Assembly (NCBI RefSeq): GCF_051622035.1
Contig: NC_135365.1
Span: 15,976,001 to 16,040,000, forward strand
Source: Arctopsyche grandis
Lineage: Eukaryota; Arthropoda; Insecta; Trichoptera; Hydropsychidae
Direction of reading: 5' to 3'
DNA: 64,000 nucleotides
Of this stretch, positions 1 to 13,110 are shown piece after piece; position 1 is the first letter of the stretch, and each line of letters opens with the position of its first letter. The position numbers and the translations under genes were made by a program. The notes beneath the pieces were generated by a model. That model was not told where the DNA came from and did not search any database. It saw only the letters and a list, made by a program, of their open reading frames with translations.

Positions 1-3000
1 AATGAGGTAATATCTTACAGAGCGCTTGAGTTACACTATGAGATTTGAACTTTTCATGACCCTTTACGGTGCCACAACTTACATAGGTATTATTATACAC
101 ATAAGTAGATTCCGTCTGACTTGAAAGGGTTAACCGGTGTTCCGATACGATCTCGTCGTTTATTGCATTCGTATCCTTTGTATAATGGCAAAGTTATGCG
201 ATCGTATCGAAAATATTGCTCGGCCGAAGCAATATACTTTTAAGTGATTTAAACGTATTTTAATACAAAAATCGCGTTGCGTGCAGAATGCAAGACTCGA
301 TTTGGAATATTGGTCGCATGCTAATAATCTCGTTTCAAATCCACTCATTCTCATTCTGTATTAGGCTTAAATTATAATTTTACCGTGTTCAAATTTTACA
401 TAAAAATTTAAACCGTGTGTCGATTTAAAATAATATCCTTTTCTTCCATTACATCAATTAATTGAAATTCATATATTTTTTTAAAATAAATATACTAATT
501 CAAACACAGAAAAATATATTACATTTCAGCATAATATTTACAAAGATTTGTTTATTTATTTTGTAATCGTGAATTTCATTTCAACCCACGGAAAATTCAT
601 TTGAATTTTTCACCGTTTTATACAGGATATAAATTTATATTACGAAGGAAAACATAGAGTTTTAATACAAATTTCACCGAAAATTTTTGATTACTTACAT
701 TATTAAAAATTAGCAGTACCCGGTAAAAGTAAAAATTTTCCTTTTATTTTATTAAACTATTTTTTATTTAATAAATTAACCGCTAAAAATGCTTATGTAA
801 TGTGGCACTTAAACTGCAGAGTCTGCAGTGTATCAGGTCAGTACAATTATTCAACAGAGCGTAGTCTGTAGCAATATCATATATAATTAGATTCTCCATA
901 ATTAAAAGCGAAGAGAGAAAAAAATCACATACATTTATAATTGTCCGAAGCGATGTTGAATCCTTAAATTATATTTTTCATAAAAATTCTAAATTTCTAA
1001 ACCTACAGACATTAATGAATCCAAATCGACTATGTACTTCTTATCAAAATTTTTCTACTTTAATCTCACTCAAATATAAAAAAATCACACCAATCCATTC
1101 CGTATTCTTACCACGTGGTGCTCACTGTACATGGAATATAATATTTTCATTTATATTTGTATATTTTTTGTCTCACTGTAATGCTTTCTTTTATATTTTA
1201 TTCTGTATGTGTGCCAATTTAAATAAAATAAATAAAAAAATAAGCCACTAGAAATGACACAAATTTCGTTTATTACAATCATTTGCAGGAAAATTCCACA
1301 CATTTTTACTAACAAGCTTTTTAGTAGCTTCACTCTGTTAGTTCAGTGACATTCCTACCCATCTGATTTTGAACCGCTTCCACTTAAGTCGTTTTAATAT
1401 ATTACTGACATACGGACTAGCTTACATTAAAGTAAGCTAATGTCTCCGAGATGAAACTAAAGAAGTTTAATCAACGAACTCATTAAAATTTACATAGAAA
1501 CCTCATTGGAAGGGAGATCACAGTGATGACAGCCAGCTATCCATTCGCGCCTTTCTAACACTCCTTTTAAGAGTGGTAAAGCTCCTTTTTTTTTTTTTTT
1601 TTTTTCACCTTATCGCATATAAACTTAAAATTTCAAGCTTTCATTCTTTCTCACATTCCTTTTTTGATTCACTAATAGATTAAAAAAAAATTTAGAATGA
1701 AGACTTTGCTGCCCAACAAGCCTACGGTGACATTAGCAGAGTGAAATTACTAAATGTACTGCGCATTGAAGATTTAGACTGCTCCAAATTAAGTGACAAA
1801 ACACAAAATTCCTTAACTTTAAAAAGCATGTAAAATTTTTTGTTTTTATAAAAGCTTTTTTCCGTACAGCTTGCGACGCAACATCGCAGACTTTTTATAA
1901 AATAACAGGCAAACTGATAATTACTATTACAAAATCATTCAAAGATTAATCATTAGATAGAAACAATCCACGTCTTTTTTAAATACGCCATTAAAAAAAA
2001 CCATTTCATTTTACGTGTTTCATTTCATGTTTTAAATCCACTGATTTCCACCAACAGGCATAATAAAAATAAACCACCACTCTTACATACATTCATACAT
2101 ATGTAACATAATCACAGTCATATATGCATGAATGTATGTATGTAGATATGTACATATAAAGCGTACGTAGGTAGAATAACGCCACTGATTTTTCCTTTAT
2201 TCCTCATATAGAGAGGAGCACCAACGCTCTCAGGTGTACCCAACTCACCTGAGAGATAATTACCTCAGCAACTGAGCAGTTTAAAAGCACCCAGGTAACG
2301 TCTCCAGGATGCGGGTAGGATCGTGTCTACCTACATAATATGTATTTTCTTTCGCGGAGAACGCGCGTAATGCGATCGTGTGTGGATGTCGCGGTTTTGC
2401 AATAGTCAAAGACCTCAAAGCACAGAGTCTCGTTCGACGCGCATAGTTCACTAAATTAATAAGCTCAAAATCAACACTTTGGTTGGCCGGGATGAGAGGG
2501 AGAATGGAATCAGGGGGGGTGATGATACGCGTTGTAATGAGCACAAAGGATTTGCTCCTATTAATATGTATGAAAATCAAACAGAGCCGGCACACGCCCG
2601 CGCGCGCACAAAAGAAACTATGCATGTTAATCATGTGCACATGTACACGTTCCATTTTACGTTGATGTGTGTATACATATGTGTATATAAATGGGGATTC
2701 GTAGATGCTGAAACGTCGCTTCAGGTCCGTGTAAATACTTTTGGAGGGATGAAGCGAAAGTGAGCGGAAAATTTCCCCACAAAAGTATTGTATTACAATG
2801 TGTGGTACCATATTTGAAAAACGTGCCATTTTCTTACACTTTCAAATGAGTGAGAAAAACCAATTAGATCATTGGTAAATTATAATAGAAATTTTATTCA
2901 AATGAGATAATTTAAAATCTGTGGTCATATTCAAAATGCAATGTATCATTAACGAATTACATTTAATAAATGTATATATTTATTAAAAATAGAAATATAC

Positions 3001-3040
3001 AGTATTACAATATTTTTTCAAAACATTGATCCCTAAAAAT
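1..3040. other. intergenic, no gene recognised
   Basis: AT-rich sequence with poly-T/poly-A runs. A richer patch (about 2200-2770) contains a 182-codon open frame on the minus strand (2281-2829) and overlapping shorter frames on the plus strand. None shows a recognisable domain, and part of the open frame runs through a CATATG/TGTG simple-sequence tract. I read these as chance frames or as part of an unseen UTR or regulatory region. Confidence 0.5.
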
Positions 3041-3049
3041 TTTCTACAC

Positions 3050-3790
3050 ATTTATTTCCTTATTTATTTATCTATTATATATTAACCCTGACCATAGATG
3101 CCATTACAGGTTACCCAAATTTACACCATCAAATTTTTGTATATATGTAAGTACCGTTGCGTATGGGTGGGGTCAGGATCGAAATGAAAGGCCAAAGTCG
3201 CTTCACAGCATTTATTCGACGTTTCAAGAGGTCCACGCGGATCCACCGCTAACTGCAGAGTAGTCTAATCTACCGTGTGTGCCTACTTAAAAAGAACAAG
3301 TTGCACACCACAGCTTCCCTGATTCATTTATGTATCTATTGTCTAGGCACGTAAAGGTCTACCTTGGTGAGTCTTTTGTTTACGCACGCACTTGCCCGGG
3401 TCTGTGGGAACTCTAGCGTATCCTTTGTTCGGGCACTTAGTCCCATCAACCTAATCAAGGGTCTCTATTGTTTACCCACGAATGTACTTAGACAGTGGAT
3501 ATTTTCTTTCATGTTCACACGTTACAGTACCAAATTCCATCATTAAATACGAGGACCAGTCAAACTCTTCCACTGCGGAAGCCGCTTAAGCAGCTCCATT
3601 ATATGTACATAGATGTTTCTCTTCCCAATTCATTGAGCAAAACTAAAGAGCTAATTGCAATGCTCCTGAACTGCTTCACTCAATTCAGCCAGAAATGTCA
3701 ACTTTCCCGACACTTAATCGTCATGGTCATCGCTCAGTTTTGCATATACTAAATTTATGACAGCCAAACTGCACTCTGCAACCCTTCTTC
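3050..3790. other. unassigned block, possible transposon relic
   Basis: The start (about 3050-3130) has TTTA-type repeats followed by a phrase resembling the 3' end of the LINE at 7.9 kb (a short 'acaggttaccc' stretch after TTTA repeats). The rest is less AT-rich than its surroundings and has broken frames without a recognisable domain. A worn LINE end next to an old LTR or gag-pol remnant is possible, but I could not find paired LTRs. Confidence 0.2.
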
Positions 3791-6700
3791 CAAAGATTGC
3801 TGAAAGTATTGATTCGAATTTACATTTTCGAAACACTAAAGATTTTATGCAATCTATTGAATAAACCATTCACTATCGCTTGTTTTCAATACAATACTAT
3901 TATATAATTTAAAAAGGAAAATCTTTCAAATTATAGAAATACGATAGAAAATATTCTGGTTGACAATTATGTATTTTTTTTTTTTTTGATTTTTAAATGC
4001 TTTTTATTATTACGAAATTATGTTCACAAAACATCTTATATCTATTTTAATAGCTACTGATCTACTGATCATTTTCTATTTTACAATTTAATTTAATTTG
4101 GTTAGTAATCATAGTATTATATTATTCTAATTTTAATCTACAGCATAATAGGAAAAAGAGCTCAAAAACCTATTTAAAATCCTTATAAATGCTCATAATA
4201 CATCTAATACATAATATTAATTAAAGACTCACTAAAGTCGATGACCTAAAGCAGATTGTGTTTAGGTAATCTGTGTAACAATTATGTATAGATATATCTT
4301 GTAAAACATAACACTCTTGATTTATTACTATGTAAACGATAAAATATTGAAAATCTGCCTTGATGAAAGAAATCTATTGCATATAAATTATTCGAAGTGG
4401 CTATCATTAATACATATAACAATGAAGATATATCACATTTATTTATGAATTTACTTCAAATTATCTGAATAAATAAGTATAAAATGGTCACTTTTTTACC
4501 GTTTATTATAAATAAACATGGTTTTGAATGTCTCATTTTTCATGTATCGACTATTAGAAAACATGACTGGTTATTTGATTGACACGTTGTTCAATAAAAA
4601 TAATAGACAAGTAAACAGATACTATGATTCAATGACTATATAAATAAGTTGGGGGGGGGGGGGTTCAACACAATTTTTTATAGAATATTGCGCTGTCAAA
4701 AAATAGTCAACAATGTATTGCAGGAATTTTTATCCACATACAACATCGCAAAGTAAAATACAACCATTTAAAAAAAACAAATAAATAAGAAGAAAATAAA
4801 ATCACTGCGATTTAATTATTTATGAGTTTTCGAAGCGAATATTGCGGTAATTAAAAAAAATACTACTTTATAATAAAAAAAACGCAAAGACTGGTAAGTG
4901 AAATTAAATATTAAACCAGTGAAAAATTTAAATACATACAAATATACAGTAATAATATCCGAAAACTTATTATAGCAAATGGTATTACTATGTATATATC
5001 CGACGAAAATTCGTTGAGAAAATCTCATAAAAGTATGTTTTTCGTCAACAGAAATATCTTTGATTCGTAGTAAAACCTAAATCTACATGTTTTTGGAAAC
5101 TTATACATAAATGATGAAATATCCATATGTATTACAATATTACATAATACATTCCAAGAAATAATCTGGAATATATACATGGCATATGGGGGGGGGGGGG
5201 GGCGAAAATTGACCTTTTACATGTGTATGTATGTACATATGTATACACTATATAAGTATATGTATGTACATATATAATTTCCCGATGTTTATTTTTATAA
5301 CTAAACCTTTTTACTACAATTACGTTATAGTGTAGTTTGCCATTCCTACATATACCTATAATAAAATACATAGATACGTCATTTAAAAGGTTGAAAACAA
5401 CTGATGCGTGTGAGAAGGCGCTTCAGGCGTCTCACAATGTCAGATCAAACGTTTTCCTTCACAACAGAGAACGAAATTTTGATTTAACCATGAAATTGAG
5501 ATATTCATCCTTTTCACTTTTTGACGAGCCGTCGGACCGTGATTGAATATTTCCGGTTTTTCTCGCGCGTTTAAAAGAATATCCGGAAGCAAGCAGACAG
5601 AATTATTACTTCCCATTTGCGAGACGAATTTCCTAATTTTTTCTTGCCGGACGAAACAAAACATTCATTTTGCACGTCAAAAACATCAACAAAAAAATAT
5701 CGCATGGCAATATTCGCCTATAGTAAAATAATGGATGTTTTTCCAGCTAGTTTTATCTCAAATATGGCAAAATCGAACGCTCTAAAGGCTTTCTATTTGT
5801 TTTATCAAATACCGGAAACTATGTAATCGGCACGTATTGCGTCGGAAATGAAATGCGCACGATTTCAAATGCAATTTTTATGCAATGTGTATTCATTAGA
5901 AATTTTAATATAATATATAATACATAATAGTTTAAAATAGAAAAATTCATGAAATCATTTGTAAATATTATAGTTAATCGTCTTACTAAACTTAATTCAT
6001 TGAATATTTTTTAGTAAAAATTATAAACATACATACATATATAAAAACAGACAGTATGGGATTTATGTACATATATATGTATGTATGTTTGTATTGGCGA
6101 GTGCGTGGACAAGTATGGAATTAAAAAAAAAAAACAAATTTTAGAATACCAGTAGGAATACGTTTTGCATAGGGATGTGACGTGACGATCAATCGTGTCA
6201 CTAGACGCGGGGTAGCGGGGAAGTGAGGAATAGAGCGTCTGACATGAGCTCTCGATATTGAGCGACTGAGTTGGAATGGGTGGCGTTAGCGTCAGATGCG
6301 CGGGAGCGTGCTCACATACACACATCCACGAAGCCACACACATTAATTAATCATTTCGACGTGAGCGAACGGTAAGCATATAATGAGCGCACTCGACTTT
6401 ATACTATTAATACGCGCGTGCGCCTATAAATCACTTTATTTTAATTCGTTTATCAATTCCTTTCCGAAGCCACCCGTTGAAATCGAAATAGTTCAATGAT
6501 TTGACCGCTCCTTCAATTTCTAGACAAAAAAAATTAAAAACAACATGAATACTAAAGCAGTGACTTCCAAAGATTTTATTTTCCATATGTCAACATGTTC
6601 CACGTGAATAACATTGAAATCTATGACCAAAATGATCAAGAGAAAATTATTATCCTCATAAAAATATCACCCATTTATTTTATATATACAGTTACATACT

Positions 6701-7905
6701 TCCTAAGCATATCGATGAACTTTTTTCAAAGGGTCCTAAATCAATCATATAATGAGGACCAAATATGTCAATTTTACGACTTGCCACAAAATAAGAGTGA
6801 ACGTTCGCTCAGATTTTCGCACAAAATTCAGTATATGAATAAAAGTTTGGGAACCACAGAACTCTTTGAAAAAAGGTTGGGAACAATTGAATTTTCAAAA
6901 TTTAATTTAAATTTGATTATACATACATATGTCAAATAAATAAAATTTAAATCTTCTAATTTCATAAAAAAAAACTCACTTTTGAAACATTTGTGATGTA
7001 AAAATTAGCTAGGGCTAGGATTCCTAACTTAGGAATAAAATCCCTCGTTTAAAAAATTTCATTTCATCTTAGATCACTTTTTTGCATAAAATCGTAAATT
7101 ACGATTAATGTAATTCTCCGCTTAAGCACAGACATTTTTGACTTTTGAACAAAATTTCCACAGATACATACATATGTACATACATACATCTGAGAAAAAA
7201 TTCTGAAAAAATGTATGTAACATAAGATTTTCATAAACATTGAATTATTTCAAAACATTAACATTGGGCTAAAACTATAAATGTAATGTTTCGATAACGA
7301 AATCTTACAACACTGAAATGTATCGGAGGGTCCTTACACATACATATGTACATAATTATATAATGTATCTCTCGTAGCTCATCCGCGTTAATTAGACGAC
7401 CGCAAATCCCAAATTGGGTTAAGCAAAGTGTATCGTCGGCCTAGCGGTAACCGAGGGATGTTCACCCTGTCGCTTCACGGTTAATATACGCGCGTTAGGG
7501 GTCAATATTACCCCTTGTGTTCTTGTACGGATTTGCGGGGTGCGGATATAAAATCGACACTTCGGCTGAGATAATATATTGGTGGGGTGGCGTTTGACAG
7601 CTCGATGAAAGAATAATAAATTTGGATATACATATAATATTATACATATGTACAATATATGGATCTCTACATGACAGACTTATTTATTGATAATGAAATG
7701 CATCATTAAACACTAGGTACATTTTCAAATCTGTTTCACATTATAAATAAAGTTACAGATTTTTTGCGAATCGCTTAAAAAAATTAACCCCATTTTATCC
7801 CAAACACAATATAATTTTCATTACTTGAAGTTAGCAAATTACAATATTGCAATGTTATAGAAATAAAATATCCAAATTATACAGCACCGCTTGAGTTCAA
7901 ATTTG
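3790..7905. other. intergenic, no gene recognised
   Basis: No coding exon recognised. Holds two poly-G tracts (about 4651-4663 and 5189-5202), CATACATATGTATG-type runs (5220-5275, 6040-6090, 7160-7190) and less AT-rich islands (about 5400-5830, 6150-6400, 7360-7610) that could be regulatory or old repeat DNA. The frames in these islands have no known domain. Confidence 0.45.
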
Positions 7906-7906
7906 C

Positions 7907-9836
7907 ATATTTATTTATTTATTTATTTATTTTAATATACAAGTATACCACAGAGTCTTTACAGGTCACCCCAATATGACACTGTGGCCAGACAATACAT
8001 AAAAGATCAAATACATAAGAAAAAATAAAACAACAATAATAGAAAAACAAATAAAATAAAACATTTAAAAAATTGTACATAAAAATTAAAAATTGAAAAA
8101 TTGAGAATTAATAAATTGAAAAATCAAAAATGAAAATAATACACAAAAAAAAAAAACACATATATAAATAGTTTAAATTGAATTAAAAGTAAAAAACAGT
8201 AAAAATACGGATAGATTATCCGGTGAAATATTGAAAATATCAATGTGATTGCTGACCAAATTCAAGCAGCGTAAGACTCGAGCGATTGGTGAAAAAGCAA
8301 GAACATTAGTTCTTGCTTTAATAGTTTGGAACAATGGACGCAATCGATAATCAATGAGGCGAGATGGAACCCAAAATTTCATTTCTTCCAATATAGTTGG
8401 GTTGTAAATATCACCTCTTAATAATTTGAAGAAATGACACACAAGATGCATATCCCGCCGATGAGATAGGGAAGTATAGCCAACAGAACCTTGCACAAAA
8501 GCACTAGGAAACAGTTGAGGGTAGTATCCAAACTCCCTCATATATAGATAGCGGAGGAACTTCCTTTGAACTCTTTCAATTTTTAGAGAGTGAGTTAATT
8601 CACTGGGACTCCATATAATGGCATCAGATTCCAAAATGCTTCGGACCAATGCGTTATAAAGAAGACGCAAAACTCTTAAATTATTGAAATTGTGAGCATT
8701 ACGTAAAACGAAACCCAGCATCTTTGAAGCTTTATTGCACATATTGGAAATATGGATACCAAACTTCCATCTGCTCTCAAACGTAACGCCAAGGTCTTTT
8801 TTGGATAATGTTCTACACAGTGGAGTTCCACCAAGATTATACTGATATAAGGTGGGGTTAGAAGACCGAGAAAAAGACATAATATTGCATTTACTAACGC
8901 TAAGAGGTAAATGATTATTAGTCGCCCAGCACCATAAAGAGTTCAAATTACTCTGAAGGACCTCACAGTCAGAAACACTATCAATTTTCATGAATAACTT
9001 GAGGTCATCAGCATATAGTAAAAAATTTGAATCTGAAAGTACCGAGCCAATATCATTCACATATATTAGAAACAGTAAAGGTCCCAAATTAGAGCCTTGG
9101 GGCACGCCAGAAGATGTGAGGTATACATCAGAGAAATGGCCATCAAAACAAACAAACTGACGACGATTACTTAAATAAGAAGTAAAAAAATCAGTAAGAT
9201 TATCCGATAGACCAAAATTGGCCAATTTCTTAATAAGTATTGAATGATCAACCTTATCAAAAGCTTTAGCAAAATCGGTATAGATCACATCAACTTGATG
9301 CCCTGCATCTAGCGATTTAGTAATGAAGTTTGTGAAAGACAAAAGATTAGTAGTCGTAGAGCGTGCTGAACGAAAACCATGCTGTTGGTCTATGATAAAC
9401 CGACTGCAATGGTTATAAAGTAATCTCTGCAAAATTATTTCGAATAATTTGGCTGGAGCCGAAACAATGGCTATTGGTCTGTAATTATTAATAAAAGATT
9501 TATCGTCATTTTTGTGAATTGGAGTGACTTTGGTGCATTTCCAAGAGTCAGGGAACAGAGAATATTTCAGTGATAAATTATAGATATGAAGCAAGGGATA
9601 TAACAAACTGGACTTGCATCCCTTTAAAACAAAATCGGGAATAAAGTCAGGACCAAAAGATCTATTAGGTTTCAGCTTCTGGAACCCATACTCCATATCA
9701 CTGATATTAAATTCAAATACTGACAGAATGAAGGAATGACTTATTTGAAACTTATTATTTGAAGATTGAGTGAATGAGTCTACAAATGCAGATCAAATAT
9801 GATCATTATTATTGAAAAGGTAAAAAAAAAATCTTT
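7907..9836 (-). mobile_element. 5'-truncated jockey/CR1-like LINE, copy 1 (reverse transcriptase and 3'UTR)
   Basis: A non-LTR retrotransposon on the minus strand. From high to low coordinate it has the reverse-transcriptase part of ORF2, an A-rich 3'UTR (about 7930-8172) and an AAAT-repeat tail (about 7907-7935), the end expected from target-primed insertion. The 3'UTR and tail are shared nearly word for word with 12300-12620, which shows the family and the 3' boundary. The 5' side stops near 9836 in an A/T-rich tract without ORF1 or endonuclease, a normal 5' truncation. No clear target-site duplication was found. Confidence 0.85.
8173..9792 (-). pseudogene. LINE reverse transcriptase fragment (ORF2 C-terminal part)
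   Basis: A long open frame encodes the RNA-directed DNA polymerase of the LINE. The first internal methionine is at 9696, and the frame is open back to a TGA at 9793-9795, so there is no genuine start. Motifs in order: the GPDFIP fingers motif; TPIHKNDDK and YRPIAIVS; DFAKAFDKVDHSIL (first catalytic Asp); SSGVPQGSNLGPLLF; and LLYADDLKLF (catalytic YADD, about residues 226-230 counting from the methionine at 9696). About 280 residues of connection and C-terminal domain follow. No frameshift was seen within the 507 codons after the methionine, so the insertion is probably fairly young. N-terminal endonuclease and ORF1 are missing. Confidence 0.85.
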
Positions 9837-10417
9837 TTTTTTACCCATTATATGTACATATATATAATAGCGCTATTCTGTGTGTATGTGTGCGATAACG
9901 CTGCCATACTATAATAGTCGTTTCGATTCGACATACGTATGTATGTCACAGTTAAAACACTGCCAACAAAACGTACGAATATAATACGAACATAATAACA
10001 GATCAACAAAAAACTTCTATATACAGATGATATTTGCTACCAATGTTTCTTGTAGGGCAATAAGTCTCTGAGCATTTAGCGCCATCTATTGAAAATTTAT
10101 TTAATTAATTAATTTATCTATTTATGTTTCTATTGGTGTTTTATATTGCTTATATGTAGATAGTTAGGTAGTTTTTATCATTTTTTTTTCATATTGAACA
10201 ATTAAATATGAATATTAAATTAAATATATTTAAAAGGTATTTGAAAAAATACGACCGCTTGCGGATCGAACACAGGACCAACAATTTTTTTTTAATTAAT
10301 AGCTTAATATCCCATAACCCATAATATTTCATCAGACACAACACTAGTTCAATAACAATGATAGTTGTATAATCCTCATGGCGAACTACAGTTTTAGAAA
10401 AAAATACGTATTTGCAT
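9837..10417. other. intergenic, no gene recognised
   Basis: Short AT-rich stretch with simple TTAATT runs. Nothing recognisable. Confidence 0.4.
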
Positions 10418-10447
10418 ATCATTATCATCATCATTTACAGCCATTTG
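10418..10447 (-). mobile_element. RTE-type LINE 3' tail
   Basis: Read on the minus strand this is the phrase 'atggctgtaaatgatgatg', which ends the RTE-like fragments at 19.9, 20.3 and 33.9 kb, with the (ATG)n microsatellite tail typical of RTE elements. A second copy of the same tail lies at 14630-14655, on the far side of the hAT element at 10448-14621. Confidence 0.5.
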
Positions 10448-11648
10448 CAGTGGCGGACTGGCCATACAAGCGAACATGCCCGATGGCATGTGGGCCCCAC
10501 TATCTGTTAGAAAATATGGGCCCTCAGTAAAATTAAATAACTTTTTAGCTATTTCGCGTGTGTAAAAATTTATAGGATATTGCACTTTGAGACCTAAAGT
10601 TTGGGTATTTCAACAAAAAAAATATCTTACGATATACACAAACAACTAATACCTGCTTTAACAGCCCAAATATCAGTTAACTTTTTTTATTAGGCTCGAA
10701 ATGTACGTTTCAACATTTGCGTGGGCCCTTTTGCTGGGCCCATTTCTAACCTCAATATTATGTATATACCAATACCTATGTAACAACTACCTACTGAAAT
10801 AAAAATGGGAATAAACAAATTTCCGTGAATAATATAAACAGAATTGCTTAAAACAATTTTGATAGGACGATTCATCATCAACCAGCGATTTAAATTTACT
10901 TCATACTTTCAAAATAATAATTGATTATACTTCGACGATATAGTAAGATTTAAATACACAATTTTAAACAGTTTCCGAATATAAAATCTATTCGTAATCT
11001 AGACACATCTATGTATATAGAAATATAGGATAGGGGCCCCCTCCCCAAAATCCCGATTTTCGATTAAAATTAATTGAAAATATTATACATTTTTTCAGGG
11101 ATGTAATTTGGGGGGGGGCATAGGGGGGCACTCACCCCCCTAAATTAAGGAATAGTGTGAATTTATAAAATATTATGAATTTAATGATTAATGAGATACT
11201 ATGTATATACGAATGCTACGTTTATTTCCAATGTATGTTACTTTTGGGTAACTAATAAAATAATCGCTGCTATGTGCTTTGAAAAAAAAAAATATTATTT
11301 CAAAGCAAATATATTTTGGTTTTTAAGTGGTAAGCCTTGGGTAAAATTCTTAGAAATTGGTCATCCTATGGAGCGAATCGTTTGAAAGGTCCCCTTTACT
11401 TTATTTTGTCTCAAAAACAAATGTGTAACGTTTATTTTTCCGAAAGTTCGTATATTTTTTGTTTTCTAGAAAGATTTTAAATTAATATTTTACTGAATCG
11501 GTTCAATCACAAATGATTTTATTTCTCGTATTTTTATTTTATGTATTTGCAGACGTCCATTCTCTCACAAAACAACGAATGAGATGGATTTAAACTTCAT
11601 GTGTAACGAATTCGGTTCAAAAAAAGTTTTAGTTATTTAATAAAATTG

Positions 11649-12298
11649 CTTTCTGACCAAAACCTTATCAAATTTAGTACATAAAGAATACAAATATAAT
11701 TTTTCAGCTTGATACGTTCAGGGGTGTGGTAAATTTTTTTTTACTTTTTTAAGAGGAAAAAATCCCACTTCTGGTTAATTAAATTTGATGATTTTTTTGT
11801 TATTATATTTTAATCATATTGATACAAGGAATTATAAATAAAATCATAAATATGTCTGCTCTTCAAAAAGTGAAGAGCAGACATATTTAAAGGGTCGATT
11901 AAAATAGGGGAAGAAAAATCCGGTAAACTGCCAACAGGAGTAAACTGTCACTTTCGGTTAACGGGTGTTCACGAAATTTTATATATAACTTGGCATTAGG
12001 TTTATAATTATAGATATGAAATGTCAGTTCAATACGTCGAAAAGTTTCCGAGAAAAAAATAAAAATACCTCGATCTTATAGGGTAAACGTACTACTTCTG
12101 GTTGAGATAAAAATAATTTTATATATACATATACATACATATATAAAATAATAAAAATAATAAAAAGACACACAGAAAGACACACTCAGACACACAGAGC
12201 CGCACACATTTTTCTATATTATGTAAACGTGATCAGTGATCGATTCCGAGTTCGAATTTTCGCATGATCACAAAACTTTATCTATTGTTATTACGTAC
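11649..12298 (+). repeat. CCGGAAGT-rich dispersed repeat, copy P1
   Basis: Shares long stretches, in the same order, with copy P2 (36840-38117). These include 'gaccaaaacctnatcaa', 'agtacataaagagtacaaa', 'cccacttccggttna', 'acttggtattaa', a CACACA-rich stretch followed by 'acatttttcta', and the closing phrase 'gcatgatcacaaaact'. The ACTTCCGG boxes of the other copies are partly mutated here (acttctgg, ctttcgg), so this copy looks older. It carries a copy-specific perfect 18-bp hairpin (11847-11889). Confidence 0.75.
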
Positions 12299-12619
12299 AT
12301 ATTTATTTATTTATTTATTTATTTAATATACAAGTATACCACAGTGTCTTTACAGGTCACCCCAATATGATACTGTAGCCAGACAATACATAAAAGATCA
12401 AAAACATAAGAAAAAATAAAACAACAATAATAGAAAAACAAATAAAATAAAACATTAAAAAAATTGTACATAAAAATTAAAAATTGAAAAATTGAGAATT
12501 AAAAAAAAAATTGAAAAATCAAAAATTAAAAAAAAAATTAAAAATTACAAATTGAAAATAATAAACAAAAATCACATATATATAAATATATAAATATTTT
12601 AAATTGAATTAAAAGTAAA

Positions 12620-13089
12620 TTAAAAAGCTTGCACATATGCGACAGTTCCATGCCTACATTCTTCAAAGTAACAGTGTTAAAGTCCCCTACAAATGAAATA
12701 TTTTTACTCTTTAAAAAGTTAAATTCCTCTTGTAACTTATTAAAAAAAAAAAAAAAAACTTCAGAGATCTTATCGTTTTGATTTGGAGGAAAATATACTA
12801 CACAAATATAGATGGAACACCGCGGAAGATCAACTCGAACCCAAAGATGTTCACCAACTGATTGAAGACGGTGAATTTGTTGAGCAGACCGCACACGATC
12901 GGCACGAACAGCCAGTAAAACTTTTCTAAAAACTAAGTATCTATCATCGAATATCTCGAAGTCGCAAACAGATTCATTTAGCCAAGTCTCCGTAAGTGCA
13001 ATGAAGTCATGATGCTGTGCCAGAACAGAAGAAAGGCAATCAACAGTTTTGGAATTAAGGCCCCTAACATTCTGGTACAGCATTGTCAT
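12620..13089 (-). pseudogene. LINE ORF2 endonuclease fragment
   Basis: Encodes the N-terminal apurinic-like endonuclease of the LINE. From the ATG at 13089 it shows MLYQNVRGLNSKT (catalytic Asn motif), DFIALTETWLNESV (catalytic Glu motif), a WVRVDLP..IYICVVYFPPNQ strand, and FVGDFNTV (catalytic GDFN). Part of the usual R-DR/GGG loop after YLVFRK is missing (small in-frame deletion). After SHMCKLF the frame leaves the endonuclease and runs into 3'UTR sequence. It starts about 20 bp after the ORF1 stop, a normal spacing for this group. Confidence 0.8.
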
Positions 13090-13110
13090 CTTTTGCGAAT
13101 CTTGCGAACC

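Noticed and set aside
2281-2829. 182-codon open frame on the minus strand
   Set aside because: No domain, unusual composition, overlaps plus-strand frames and simple TGTG/CATATG sequence. No splice or start context supports a gene.
7430-7520. tRNA-like A box (cggcctagcggtaacc)
   Set aside because: No B box at the right distance and no cloverleaf. At most a worn SINE head.
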